64,000 nt of DNA from contig VDFB02344295.1 of NCBI GenBank assembly GCA_007258455.2, positions 1 to 64,000 on the forward strand. Direction: 5' to 3'. Under the pieces are notes generated by a model that had not been told where the DNA came from, made no database searches, and saw only the letters and a list, made by a program, of their open reading frames with translations. Positions 11,540-23,029 of the stretch are shown here, piece by piece. Position 1 is the stretch's first letter. Each line of letters starts with the position of its first letter. The position numbers and the translations under genes are program-made. Source of the DNA: Sequoia sempervirens (lineage: Eukaryota; Streptophyta; Pinopsida; Cupressales; Cupressaceae).

Positions 11540-12485
11540 TTTATCAAAAAAATTGGTTAGCATATTTCAATGTATTTGTGATCACTGGCTGTAAATACAT
11601 CCACATTTATAATATATCCCACAAGATGAGTCCACATGTGTGTAGTCATTGTGCTCCCAAAACCATATCATATGAAAGGACAAAAATCAGATTTCAAATT
11701 GTGGTCACCCTCTAAAATTTTGTCCTACATTTCTCCTTGCATGTCAATGCTCCCCCATTAGCTATCATGACCTCAAAACTGGAAAGTAGATACGTGTGAC
11801 GATATGCTTGTTTAGCTACTCAAAGGTCCAAGAAATTATGAGTGTTGCCTAAATCAATGAGGATGGTTAAAGGTTGCTTTTTGAGTTACCCCTTAACCTT
11901 CATCATCTAGGAAGTGGTTTTTCTAGGCAAGGCATGCATCAAAATCTCTAGGCCAAGATCATCATTTGGTCCTAGATCTTCTTCTTCTTCCTTAATCAAG
12001 TCACCTTTGGTTGCTCCAATTCTTCAAAGGTAGGGAGTAAGAATCTACATCCAATAGATACATTTTTTATTCCACACATTTGTGATCTATGGAGTACTTT
12101 TCATCACAATTGAATCATAACCCCTTATCACAATGAGCTTTCATCTAGGCATCACTTAAGTGTTTAACTGTTGTCCCTCATGTGGTTGGGGTTATTGGGA
12201 CCGAGCAAACAATGGACTTCAAAATTGCAAAGGTCTAAATGTATGATGTTGAGTGGAATTTTTTTCTTCAATCAACCTGGCTAAGTCAATGACTTTATCA
12301 TGTCTTTGGGATTAAACATCTTTACTTCAGACAAAATACCCTCCTTTAAGCCACTAATGAAACAACTTCTGAAAAAAAAACATCATTGAGTCCTATTCTA
12401 TTGGACAATCATTCAAACTGTGTATAGTACTCATGGACAAAACCAATCTGTCGTGGCTTGGTTAGAGCTGCAATAAAATTATAAA
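11540..12485 (-). pseudogene. Gypsy-1 gag C-terminus and aspartic protease, decayed
   Basis: On the minus strand 12480-12230 reads as gypsy gag (ALTKPRQIGFVHEYYTQFE, LSNRIGLNDVFF, IDLARLIEEKN). Near 12030 it reads LPTFEELEQPKVT. Then comes a protease block (LKKQPLTILIDLGNTHNFLD, about 11870-11810; the active site is DLGN where DSGS is usual) and VLGAQ.LHTCGLILWDI near 11640. Stops and frameshifts are scattered throughout. It is continuous with the RT block at 8206-9820 once the LTR at 9821-11530 is removed. Confidence 0.75.
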
Positions 12486-12978
12486 TACTTGTTAGAATTA
12501 TGTGTTGTACACCTTGCAAATCTAGGTAACATTGTATTTATTTAATATTTGTAAAGTGTTGTAAATATGGGGTCACATGGAAGAGGGCATTCGCCTTGGT
12601 AGGAATCTCAAAATTCCTTGGATGACACACTATGCCACTTAGTATTCGTATCATGACATGTATAAAAACATCTATGTCATTGTAAGATGCACAAGAGCAT
12701 CTACGTCATTGTAAGATGTGTAAGGGCATCTAAGACATTAGTAGAGATTAGTATAGGTAGATATACACAAGACAATGTAGGAAATGGAAGAGACCTTTGA
12801 CCAATAATGATGGTATGCGTAAAAGCTCTTGCAAGAGGTTTGAATGGACCAAATTGGAGCAGCCAAGTTTGGTGATTGGAATATTTGACCTTAGGACTTT
12901 ATATTCTTGAAAGGTGGACTCATCATAAGGAGTGTTCGAATTTGAGGAAACCAATTTGGGTGCCCAAATTGGGTCCTT
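12486..12978. mobile_element. left part of an unclassified insertion in Gypsy-1 gag
   Basis: Gypsy-1 gag stops at about 12486 and resumes near 19080, so the DNA between, apart from the copia element, is another insertion. It begins near TGTTAGAATTATGTG (12489), which looks like an LTR start, and contains a 29-bp tandem repeat. The other half is 18738-~19080. Target duplication not found; class uncertain. Confidence 0.4.
12664..12741. repeat. 29-bp tandem repeat, about 2.7 units
   Basis: Units at 12664-12692, 12693-12721 and a partial at 12722-12741 share the core CATCTACGTCATTGTAAGATG. Possibly LTR enhancer repeats. Confidence 0.75.
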
Positions 12979-12983
12979 TAGTT
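12979..12983. repeat. target site duplication of copia element, left
   Basis: TAGTT, repeated at 18733-18737 immediately after the element. Confidence 0.9.
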
Positions 12984-13581
12984 TGTTGATGTTTAGCAGC
13001 TTTGGGCTTCATACTTCCTTATTTATTTGTGATTATTTAATGTGAAGAGGCACTTCACATGGCAACATTTTAATTGTTATCTTGGCCGACCTTCCTTGTA
13101 ACTTGCATTTTATTAATTGTAATTATATTTTTATGATGGCCGACCTTGCATGAAGAGGTGCGACCTTTCTCTCCCAAATTGTATAAATACAAGTTCATTC
13201 CATCCATTCAATCATCAAGCAAGCAAGTTCGAAGTCTCTTCTCTTCTCTCAAGTGCGAATTACCAAGAGCAGATTGCGAATTCATCAAGTGCAGATTGCA
13301 AAGTCGTCAAGAGCAGATTGCGAACTCTTCAAGAGCAGATTTGAGTTGCAAGGAAGTTCAGATTATTTGTCTATCATTGCATCTTGTGAAGGTGCTGATT
13401 ATTGGCCTTGAGATTGGCCTCATTGTAAAGAGACTTGTTGCCATTATTTTTATATAATAGAGAGATCTTTGTTGCTGGGTTTTTCTCCCTCAAGAGGAGG
13501 GTTTTCCCAGGGTATTTGCTGTGTCATTGTGTTGATTTTGAATTAATTTTCTGTGCATTACATCTGATCATAAAACTAACA
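12984..13581 (+). repeat. 5' LTR of copia element
   Basis: 598 bp starting TGTTGATGTTTAGC and ending AAACTAACA. It contains AATTGTATAAATAC (about 13178-13191), a TATA-type box, and downstream several GAGCAGATT words. Compared with the 3' LTR it has an extra 12 bp in GATTATTGGCC...TTG near 13400. Confidence 0.95.
13181..13191 (+). promoter_or_regulatory. TATA-like box of 5' LTR
   Basis: TGTATAAATAC about 200 bp into the LTR is a plausible start-site determinant for the genomic transcript. The same box is in the 3' LTR near 18344-18354. Confidence 0.5.
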
Positions 13582-13593
13582 TGGTATCAGAGC
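13582..13593 (+). promoter_or_regulatory. primer-binding site (tRNA-iMet)
   Basis: TGGTATCAGAGC lies immediately after the CA end of the 5' LTR. Confidence 0.95.
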
Positions 13594-13684
13594 GGGTGTG
13601 AAGAAGATCGTGATCAGATTTCTTATTACAGCGATACTCTTTATTCTCTTTCTTATTTTTGTCTATCACTATCTCTTCATCAAG

Positions 13685-16600
13685 ATAGTAAACGGTCTTA
13701 AGATCGAGGATAGACTCGAGGGAGCATCAAATTTCACTTCATGGAGATTCAGAATTATGCTCACCTTGGAAGAGAATGATTTGGCTGAGTTTGTGGAGAC
13801 CAAAGTCCCCAAGCCTACGGATGAGGAAGAGATGGTTCAGTGGAGGAAGAAAGATATCAAGGCAAAGAAGATGTTAGTTGATTCCGTAAAGGATCGTATT
13901 GTTCCAATTGTCTCCAAGTTGAAGACGGCAAGAGAGATGTTCAAAACCTTGGAGGAGATGTACGAAATCAACAACACCAGTCAGGCACTTGCACTGAAGC
14001 AACAACTCCATCATGTGAAGATGGCGAAAGGAGAAACAGTTATTGCTTACTTCATGCGGATTTCGCAATTGAGAGATCAGCTGTCTACAATTGGTCATGT
14101 GGTTGATGAAAAACACTTGGCCATGCTTGCTCTTAATGGTCTTCCTACATCTTGGGAGTCCTATATTCAAGGAATCAGTGCAAGATCGAAACTTCCTAAG
14201 TTTGATCGGTTGAGGGCAAATTGCATTCAAGAGGAGTCTAGGTTGGTTGCTAGAGGCATTGGTCAAAGTTCAACTAATGAAAACATTCATGTCCTCGCCT
14301 CTCAATCTTCAAAGAAGAAAGGGAAAGATGGGAAGAAAGGACACTTCAAGAGGAATCGAGATAAAGGAGTTGATGATGCTCCTGCATTCAAGAAGAAGAG
14401 GGACCTATCCAAAGTCCAATGCTTTAGATGTGATAAGTATGGTCACTTTGCTAAGCATTGTCCAACCAGGCCTAAGCAGCAAGCCACCATTGCAGATGTT
14501 GATGAAGGTTCTCCACAAAAGGACTCAAGTGAATACTTGTTCTATTCGGCATTGTCAAGCAATGTACCTACCGACACCAACACCTGGTTGATTGATAGTG
14601 GTGCCTCTCGCCACATCACTAGATTTAGGGAGCATTTATCAAATTTGGTGGAGAGAGACTCTAGTGAACAAGTTATTATTGGAGATGATGCTAGCTACTC
14701 AATGAAAGGAACTGGAACCTCCACTCTCCACTTGAATTCCGGCATCTCCCTACAGTTGTGTGATGTTCTATATGTTCCAGGCATCAAGCGTAATCTTGTT
14801 TCCATTTCAGCCTTGGAAGACAAAGGATACCAAGTTGCCTTCTCTAAAGGAAAAGTTCTTGTGTGGATGAAGAATTCCAACTTCAAGACTGCTCGAGTGA
14901 TCGGAGTTAGACATGAGAGCCTCTATAGGCTATGCACTCGTCCACTTCAGGCATTAGTACATGATTCTTCAAGCTTGTGTGATCTTTGGCATCGAAGATT
15001 GGCTCACCTTCACTTCCGAGCCCTACCTATCATGGAGAAGATGGTCACAGGCCTTCCAAAGTTCAACCAGGAGCATGAAGGTACTTGCAAAGGCTGTGCA
15101 ATGGGTAAGAATACAAAAGCTCCATTTCATGGTAGAGAAAATAGATCCAAATATATTCTAGATCTCATTCATTCTGATTTATGTGGTCTAATGTTTGTTG
15201 CTTCTTCGAGTGGTTTCTTGTATTACATTCTTTTTATTGATGACTACTCTAGAAAGACTTGGATTTATTTCTTGAAATATAAAGAATCTGAGGAGGTATT
15301 AGAAAGGTTCAAGGAATTCAAAGCTCAGGTGGAGAATTTGTCCGGGAAGAGGATCAAAGTCCTGAGAACCGATAATGGAGGAGAATACACTTCCGACAAC
15401 TTTTGAAACTATTGCATTGAAGCTGGGATTAAGAGGGAGTTCAATGTCCCTTATAATCCTCAACAGAACGGTGTTGCAGAGAGGAAGAATAGATCGATCG
15501 TGGAAGCAGGAAAAGCCATGATTAATGATCAGGATCTGCAAACCTTCCTGTGGGCAGAAGCATCTAGGACAACAATCTATGTTCAGAATAGAAGTCCTCA
15601 CCGAATCCTAGAGAATATGACTCCCGAAGAAGCCTTTACTGGGAAGAAGCCAGAGGTGAGTCATTTGAGGATGTTTGGATGTCCAGTCTATGTTCATATT
15701 CCGAAGGAAAAGAGAACAAAGTTGGAGCCTTCTGGCAAGAAGGGAATATTTGTGGGTTACAGTGAGACATCAAAAGCCTACAGAATATACATTCCAGGTC
15801 AGAAGTTGATCGAGATCAGTAGAGATGTCACCTTTGAGGAAGATGTTGCATTTAGGAGATCCAAGGGTACTCATAAGGAGATTGATAATGAAGAGTCTCC
15901 TCAGGATATGGAAGTTGACCATACTCTTGAGATTCAGAGGGAGACTTCAGAACCAAAGGAAGAGGATGATCCAGTTGAGCCCTTGGAACCTACTGATGGG
16001 CCTTCCCATATTGTGATTGGGAGAAAAAGACCTCTCTGGGCTAGGCAAACAATGTAGGAGGTAGAAAGGTTTGCAGCTCCAAGAGGTACCTTTAGAGAAA
16101 GTAAGAGACCACATAAGTTCTCCAGTTATGTTGCTTTGATGAGTCAGAATATTGAGGCCAAGCCTTCCAATGTTGAGGAAGCTTCTAGTCAACAGGTTTG
16201 GAGAGATGCTATGACAGAGGAGTATCACTCAATTCTTAAGAATGATGTTTGGGACATAGTTCCTAGACCCGAAGGAAAATCTATGGTATCTTCAAAATGG
16301 CTCTTCAAGATCAAGCATGTGGCATTGAGAAGTATAAGGCAAGATTCGTGGCTAGAGGGTTTTCACAAAAAAAGGGAGTTGACTATGAAGAAACATTTGC
16401 TCCTGTTGCTTGCTATACTTCTGTCAGAACCATCATTGCCATTGTTGCATCCAGAGGATGGAAGATTCATCAGATGGATGTGAAGACAGCTTTTCTGAAT
16501 GGCGTAATTGAGGAAGAAATTTATATTGAGCAACCTGATGGATTCGAGGTACATGGGAAGGAGTCTCATGTTTGCAAGCTGAAGAAGGCCTTGTATGGTC

Positions 16601-17712
16601 TTAAGCAAGCACCTCGTGCATGGTACGAAAGGATTAATCGTTACCTGTCAAGCTTGGGCTTCCTCAAGAACGATGCTGACTCAAATCTGTATTTCAAGGT
16701 AAATAATGGTGAAGCATTGATTTTGGTTCTGTATGTTGATGATTTAATTCTTACTGGAGAAGAACACCTCATTCTCAAATGCAAGAAGGAGTTGGCTTCT
16801 AAGTTTGAAATGAAGGACCTTGGGCTCATGCATTACTTCCTTGCCTTAGAAGTTTGGCAGAAGCCAGATGAGATGATTCTAAGTCAAGGGAAGTACACCA
16901 TTGATATACTTAAGAGGTTTGGTATGATGGATTGCAAATCCATGTCTACACCTATGGAGACCAACCTACATAAGTTGAAGGAGGCTGCAACTAGTTCAGA
17001 TCTTGTGGATCCCACGATGTACAGGCAGTTGATTGGATCATTGATGTATCTAGTCAACACTAGACCAGATATCTGCTATGCAGTGAGTGCACTTAGTCAG
17101 TTCATGTGTGAACCGAGGCAGATACATCTTGTTGCAGCAAAACATATCCTAAGATACTTGCGTGGCACAGTTGGATATGGTTTGAGATATTCTTCAGGTG
17201 TGGACCTGGAGTTGCATGGCTATACTGATTCTAATTGGGCAAGGTGTGTCACTGATCGGAAGAGCACCTCTGGATGTTGCTTCAATTTGGGATCTGCTAT
17301 GATTTCTTGGTGTAGCAGGAAGTAGTCATCTGTAGCATTGAGTATAACAAAGGCAGAGTATATTGCAGCTTGTGTGGCAGCTCGGGAAGCAGTGTGGCTT
17401 CGTAAGCTCCTTGCAGGATTGTTTAGACAATCAATGGAGCCTACTATCATTCATTGTGATAACCAGAGTTGTGTGAAGCTTTCTGTCAATCCTGTGTTCC
17501 ATGACAGAACTAAGCATGTGGAGATCAAATACCATTATATCAGAGATATGGTATTGAGGAAAGCTATACAATTGAGGTATATCAGCACTGATGAGTAGAC
17601 GACAGACATTCTCACCAAGCCTCTCTCAAGGATAAAGTTTGAGTACTTTCGAGACAAGCTTGGTATGGTGGAGAATCAAGCCCTAGCTGAGAAGGAGTCT
17701 CAGTATCAATGA
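13685..17712 (+). pseudogene. copia gag-pol polyprotein, inactivated
   Basis: Domains in order: UBN2-type gag (about 13690-14230, RLEGASNFTSWRFRI); CCHC zinc knuckle (14420-14461, CFRCDKYGHFAKHC); aspartic protease (DSGAS at 14594); GAG-pre-integrase HHCC region (about 14988-15110); integrase core (HSDLCG near 15170, RTDNGGEYTS near 15365, NGVAERKN near 15470); RT (QMDVKTAFLNG near 16475, YVDD at 16732-16743); RNase H (GYTDSNWA near 17220). The real stop is TGA at 17710-17712. Defects: TGA at 15404, TAG at 16055, 17323 and 17596, and a net one-base loss near 16315 that shifts frame at the start of RT. No in-frame ATG lies where gag should begin; the codon at 13685 is ATA, so the start may be lost too. 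Product: the replication polyprotein, processed by its own protease in virus-like particles. Confidence 0.95.
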
Positions 17713-18133
17713 TCCTCTTTAATGCATTTCTCTTTGAGAGAGATTTGAGTTGCAAGCCCTTGTTAATGCATTTCTCTTTTGAGATTTGAGGTGAAAGCCC
17801 TTATTTCCACCCTCTAGGAGAGCCATGGTGGATGTCATGTGTGTGACTCCATGACAACATCACGTGAGAGAGTCCGTGATGATTTTTCTTGTACTTGTGT
17901 TTCACCCTCTGGGAGAGCCATGGTGAACGTCATGTTGAGGTGACTACATCATGCAAGTGATGAACACTTGTACATACCATACATGGTTGTAGCCATTATG
18001 GTTGATATCATGATGAGGTGATATCTGATATCACGTTGAGGTGATATCTTTCTTTTCCACATATGGTTGTAGCCATTGTGGTAGACATCACGATGAGGTG
18101 ATGTGTCTTATGCAGCTGGAAGTATTTCTCCCT

Positions 18134-18146
18134 AGCTGAGAGGGAG
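18134..18146 (+). promoter_or_regulatory. polypurine tract
   Basis: AGCTGAGAGGGAG directly precedes the TG of the 3' LTR; it is the usual plus-strand primer site. Confidence 0.85.
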
Positions 18147-18732
18147 TGTTGATTTTTAGCAGCTTCGGGCTTCATACTTCCTTATTTATTTGTGATTATT
18201 TAATGTGAAGAGGCGCTTCACATGGCAACATTTTAATTGTTATCTTGGTCGACCTTCCTTGTAACTTGCATTTTATTAATTGTAATTATATTTTTATGAT
18301 GGCCGACCTTGCATGAAGAGGTGCGACCTTTCTCTCCCAAATTGTATAAATACAAGTTCATTCCATCCATTCAATCATCAAGCAAGCAAGTTCGAAGTCT
18401 CTTCTCTTCTCTCAAGTGCGAATTACCAAGAGCAGATTGTGAATTCATCAAGTGCAGATTGCAAAGTCGTCAAGAGCAGATTGCGAACTCTTCAAGAGCA
18501 GATTTGAGTTGTAAGGAAGTTCAGATTATTTGTCTATCATTGCATCTTGTGAAGGTGCTGATTATTGGCCTCATTGTAAAGAGACTTGTTGCCATTATTT
18601 TTATATAATAGAGAGATCTTTGTTGCTGGGTTTTTCTCCCTCAAGAGGAGGGTTTTCCCAGGGTATTTGCTGTGTCATTGTGTTGATTTTGAATTAATTT
18701 TCTGTGCATTACATCTGATCATAAAACTAACA
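18147..18732 (+). repeat. 3' LTR of copia element
   Basis: 586 bp, about 99% identical to 12984-13581 apart from a 12-bp absence. Five of the six substitutions I can see are C/T or G/A transitions, four at sites that are CpG in one copy or CCG. Confidence 0.95.
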
Positions 18733-18737
18733 TAGTT
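18733..18737. repeat. target site duplication of copia element, right
   Basis: TAGTT, identical to 12979-12983. Confidence 0.9.
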
Positions 18738-19080
18738 TGGCCCATGGCTATGGAGACCACTTATGGTTTCCTAGTTTTTCCCTTGGTTCATATATTGGAT
18801 GCATGAGATGGAGGTTTTACAAACTTATTGATTTGCAAGGGTTATGTTGCCAAAATTTGACTAGACAACGGCTGAAGATCTCTATTGAAAGCTAATACTT
18901 TGAGAATGTATTGTGATCTAAGTGTTGTGATTAATACATTGAGTGCTCATTTGATGCTGAGATTTTTCATGAAAGAGTCTTCCCAAGGTATATCTTGTGT
19001 TGTGTGTTGCTCATTATTGTTGAAATTGTTAGATTTGTATTTACATGCATTGCTTCTCTCATAGGGTTGGTGTGGAAATG
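18738..19080. mobile_element. right part of the unclassified insertion in Gypsy-1 gag
   Basis: Continuation of the DNA interrupted by the copia element (left half 12486-12978). No coding content recognised. The right edge is placed where Gypsy-1 gag similarity starts again and is uncertain by tens of bases. Confidence 0.4.
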
Positions 19081-19890
19081 ACATAGCTTTTACTTGGTTT
19101 CCTTTTAGTACTAGGGATGAATCAAACTAGTAGACCCTTGCAAAGATCATGCCAAGTTGGTGTTCCAAATTCTTCTCAAACCAACAAAATTGTTGTACGG
19201 CATTGTGTTCCATTGAATGAGGCTATAGGCAATTTCTATTGCAAGGGAATCTGATTCTAGATGAAGTATTGTTTTGCTTAGCAAATCCAATCGTTGGGGT
19301 CATTGTCATAAAATTTGGGAAAATCAAGATTGGGTACATGTTGTGTCAATCCCCCAAAATTGTGCCCTCCTCCAAAGGTGTGACATCCTAGACCAGAACT
19401 ATTTCCAAAGGAGTTGTGTCGACCACTATGTTGTCCCTATGGTCACAGTTATGAAAACAAAACTTGCATTGCATCAAACTTGCCAATGCAAGATTCACTT
19501 TCTTATATCTTTGTCAATTTTGTCTAATATGGTTAAGGCCAAAAGCGAGTCCTTGATTGTCTTGAGTTCTATATCAAGTCTCTTCAAAGTGAGGTCCTAA
19601 GAATAATGATTGTCGATAATTTTGAGTCGCTCGAAATTACCAAGAGGTGTAACAAAGTTGTATATTGAAACAATCAACTCAATGAGGATTGCAATGATAT
19701 AGGTGTCATGATGATGGAAAAAATTGCCTTAACATTTTTTATGGATAGTATCCTATGAGTGGATTTTCCACATAGAATTGTGTATTGCTCTCGATTTGAG
19801 AGAAATCCGCTATAGAAGTTTCAAGTTGGCAGATTATATAGGAGCCAAATCACTGGAACACAACTAGCCCAATTCCATAACAAATGGTAC
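19080..19890 (-). pseudogene. Gypsy-1 leader and gag N-terminus, decayed
   Basis: Minus-strand reading gives PNLDFPKFYDNDPNDWIC (about 19340-19285), then Q.KLPIASF and WHDLCKGLL near 19140, matching the start of the Ty3/gypsy retrotransposon gag domain (usual pattern: FDGxDPxGWI, then ASFHLEG, then W..F). The C-terminal half of the same gag is at 12230-12480. Stops and shifts are frequent. Upstream toward 19890 is probable leader sequence directly abutting the Gypsy-2 type LTR at 19900. Confidence 0.65.
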
Positions 19891-20489
19891 AACTCACTAA
19901 GCTAAATTTAAGGAAAATAATTTGGTGATTCAAAATTCGAGTTTGAATATCTAAGACCAAAACCTTATGAAACCCTGGATTATATAAATATTTGCATAGC
20001 ATTGAAAACTCTGAAATATGTTTCAAAGTTCATTCTAATCCCCTAAAATACATTAATGTTTACATAGCAACATTATGGCTTGAGATTATAATTCAAATCT
20101 CAATATTTTTCCCTAAACTAACAAACCCTAATACTATGGGAAAGGTTCACCATTAAAGATAGATTGTAGCTTTAAATACACAACTCAAAATTAGCAAAAA
20201 CTAGGTTTAGCCACAAATCTCAACAAACCCTAATCTCTATTTCCCATATTTAGCAAACCCAAACAAATTCCTTTACAATCACACAAATAACATCAAACTC
20301 TATTATTGCAGCATTGGTTAACAAAGAGGTTAACAAAGAGAATATATTGCATATTAGAACGTTTGCTCAAATTTTATAAACCCAATTTGGAAAAATAAAT
20401 TTGCATTCATTGATACCTATTTAAACTCAATTTAAAACTCGCGCGGCCATTATGGGGCCGTTCTTACATTTACAAAAACCAAGAAATAC

Positions 20490-20494
20490 ATTAC
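20490..20494. repeat. target site duplication, left (solo LTR 20495)
   Basis: ATTAC, repeated at 21769-21773; the empty site occurs once at 40938-40942 in LTR B. Confidence 0.9.
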
Positions 20495-21768
20495 TGTTGA
20501 GGTGTAAAATTGCACCCTAGTGCAATTTCCCACAACATCACCTTCACCTTAGCCTTATAAGGTTGCCAATGCAAAAATCCATCACCTTTGCCTTTTATTC
20601 CCACACGTGCTTTGTCATTTTCTGTCGGTGAGGGAATTTTTGTCGTGGACGCCTCTGTGCAGCGTGCTAGCGTCCTAACAAGATTCCAAGGTCAGTGGAC
20701 ATTGGGATGTTATGATTCTCTACCACCCTACAGAATGTAATGCTTCCTCCAAACCTTGACTACCTGAAAATGTCTCTTTGCCTCCAAAATAGCTTTTTAA
20801 CTTACCTCTCTCAATTCCATTCATTCCATTCGTTCAATCTCATTCACTTCTTGCTCATTCACTCTACACTCTCACTCCATCCTTCCATTCTACACCATTG
20901 TTCTTGTTGCTTCTTGCTTCTACACCATTGTTTCTCACAGGTTTCAAGCTTTACGTCATTGGCACTATCATCTTATGCTTTCAAGGCTCTCTTCCTTCCT
21001 CTCTCAGCGTCTCCAAGCACGTAGAAGGGAGGGTAACATTTACTTTATTGCATTTTCTTACTTATAGTTTAGCACATAGATTGTCTTTGCTTTCTATAAG
21101 TTTCGTCTATTACTTTCCTTTATCATTTTTCTATCGTTATATACCGGTTGCCCGTGGAGGTGGAAACACCAAAGCGGGGGTTTGACTGAGGCAAACTCCA
21201 AAACACAACCCCAACATTTTTTTGTCTCCGTGTGCGTAGGTACTTCGTTCATGTGGAGCTTGCGGAAAGCTGAACCAAGCATAAGTTGGATTTCTACTAC
21301 CCTTGCTCGTCATTTCATTATAATCAATTTATCTTTTAAGTTATAGTATTCTTCTTGTTGTAGTTAGTTTATTTCATGCATTAGTAGCATTCTGTCAATT
21401 ATGTTTAAACTATCGGATTAGGGTTTTTGGGTTGTTAGCACACCTTATGTGTTTCTTATTGTAGACTTTGTTCTCAGTCCATACAAGACGCCAGCACGTC
21501 CCTAAGACTACAACGCGTCGCACTATCGTCCGAAACCCGCGCTATCGTCCTCTGGCCAAGAGCCAATTAGTCCGCAATCTAAGACCTCTGTGGTCTGCTC
21601 ACCCAATTCCTGAAATCCTCCATCCCTAAAAACATAAAACAGAGTCTAGTTTATCTCCCATTTGCCACCCCATTTTACTGTGTTTGTCATTGAGGTAGTT
21701 GAGGGCAGTTTGCTCCCTTTGACCCTATTTGTCTTGGGACTTGGGAGTCGTGAATCCCCTCCTCTACA
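20495..21768. mobile_element. solo LTR, 1274 bp
   Basis: Starts TGTTGAGG and ends CCTCTACA, near-perfect short inverted ends, with ATTAC duplications on both sides. The sister LTR B has the unoccupied site (TACATTACAAACCC), which proves this block is a later insertion. It has no PBS, PPT or pol. It retains many CpG dinucleotides near 21490-21560, unlike the depleted DNA around it, hinting at a fairly recent origin. Frames at 20740-21185 are Ser/Leu/His-rich and have no domain. Confidence 0.92.
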
Positions 21769-21773
21769 ATTAC
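21769..21773. repeat. target site duplication, right (solo LTR 20495)
   Basis: ATTAC, identical to 20490-20494. Confidence 0.9.
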
Positions 21774-23029
21774 AAATGTTGCTTCAACAGCTTTCATGGA
21801 CTAAGGATGTTTTGGTAAATGTTTTCAACCTCCTATAGTCAGTTTGGTTCGTTCCTATGAGTAACCACCACCATGGACGCCTGTGGAGTAACCGCCTCTA
21901 CAACATCAACTACAAGTGTCATAGTATCTTAATATGGCCAATGTTGACCACCATTAAAGCTTAATTGTGACCTCTAGGTGAGAATCGCCTCTTCGTCCAA
22001 TAGGGTTTTCATCCTCGGTTGCTCTCATACTAGTAGGGTTTTTGTCCTTTGGTTGTTGCAGATCCTATGATTTCATCCTCAAATCTATTTGTTTGAACAA
22101 AAGTGCTCAAGACTATCTAGTTAGGGTCTGGTGTGGGTGTTCAAAATTTTCTTCTATTTTTCTTTTCGATCCCTTATACACCCAAAAAAGGTGTTGAAAT
22201 CCACAATCATAGCCAACAACTCAAGATTGGTACACAATAGGGATGGCTTGTACCAATTAAGCATTGTTTCCCTTTGAATCGCACCTAGAAATGTGCTAAA
22301 TGTGCTTACATACGAGGAAATGGCCTTGGGAGACATGGCAAAGTGTCCCCTACAAATTGCAACTATCCTCGATAGCAATGGCAAGGGTCCCTTAGGGTTT
22401 GGAACCCTAACTACTTCCTTAATTGCAGCCCTCATTGTGCTCTTCGTTTGGACAACTAGGTGTACACATGAAGCCATGTCCTCATTATTAAATGATACTT
22501 TTGTGCCCATGGACCCTTCTATAAGATGCATCATCACCCTATGCATTAACGGTTTTCTGGTTGTGCCGAGCGGTAGGTGAAGTGAACAATACAAAATAGG
22601 CGGGAAGAGTCAAGGGTGCTCCATGACTCATACCATAAGTTGGGGATTGGGGTTCAAAAGGGAGGCATGCAAGTGAGGGGAAGTTCGACTCTCCAACAAA
22701 GGTTTGCAAGGAAGAGGGGTTTAGTGGAGAGGTACGACAATATGGGAAACCCCAAAACCCCAACAAAAGTATAGAAGAAATCAACTTGGGAGGAAAGTCA
22801 TGTCGAAAAGGGAAACTTTGTAACTCTAATGGTGTATTCTAACTTAGAAAATTGGCAATGCCCCCATATTTAGAAATTTTGGGGATTTGAAGCAGATGCA
22901 TGGGGAATAAAGGGGAAGAACTTGTACACAACTTTGGATCAAGGGGAACATTGGAGATAGGAAATGAACATTTTGGAGTCTTGGACTACAACATAGATTA
23001 TGGAGAATGAAGACATGACAAATCCATGC

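Larger units (their letters stand above)
12984..18732 (+). mobile_element. nearly complete Ty1/copia retrotransposon
   Basis: A 5.75 kb element has all structural parts: TG..CA LTRs of 598 bp (12984-13581) and 586 bp (18147-18732), a PBS directly after the 5' LTR, gag-pol in copia order (gag, protease, integrase, RT, RNase H), a purine tract before the 3' LTR, and 5-bp TAGTT target duplications. The LTRs differ by one 12-bp indel and about six substitutions, roughly 1%, so it is one of the youngest insertions here. Gag-pol is nevertheless disabled by stops and a frameshift. It is nested in another insertion that lies inside Gypsy-1 gag. Confidence 0.97.
19900..23020 (-). mobile_element. Gypsy-2 LTR A, split by a solo LTR
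   Basis: Without the insertion at 20495-21768 the tract is about 1.84 kb and matches 40327-42171 along its length at roughly 80% by eye. On the minus strand it starts TGTCATGTC at 23020, directly after the stop of the Gypsy-2 chromodomain reading frame, so it is the 3' LTR of Gypsy-2. Its far end near 19900 is degraded. Short frames such as 22154-22594 occur in LTR sequence, have counterparts broken in LTR B, and are not considered genes. Confidence 0.75.

Noticed and set aside
19274..19600. 108-residue plus-strand open frame as a gene
   Set aside because: It is the antisense of the Gypsy-1 gag N-terminus, which is recognisable on the minus strand.
20740..21185. Leu/Ser/His-rich frames with apparent membrane segments
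   Set aside because: They lie inside a solo LTR of C/T-rich sequence; the hydrophobicity is compositional.
22154..22594. 146-residue minus-strand open frame and its opposite-strand partner
   Set aside because: It lies within the Gypsy-2 LTR; the counterpart in LTR B is broken differently and no domain is visible.
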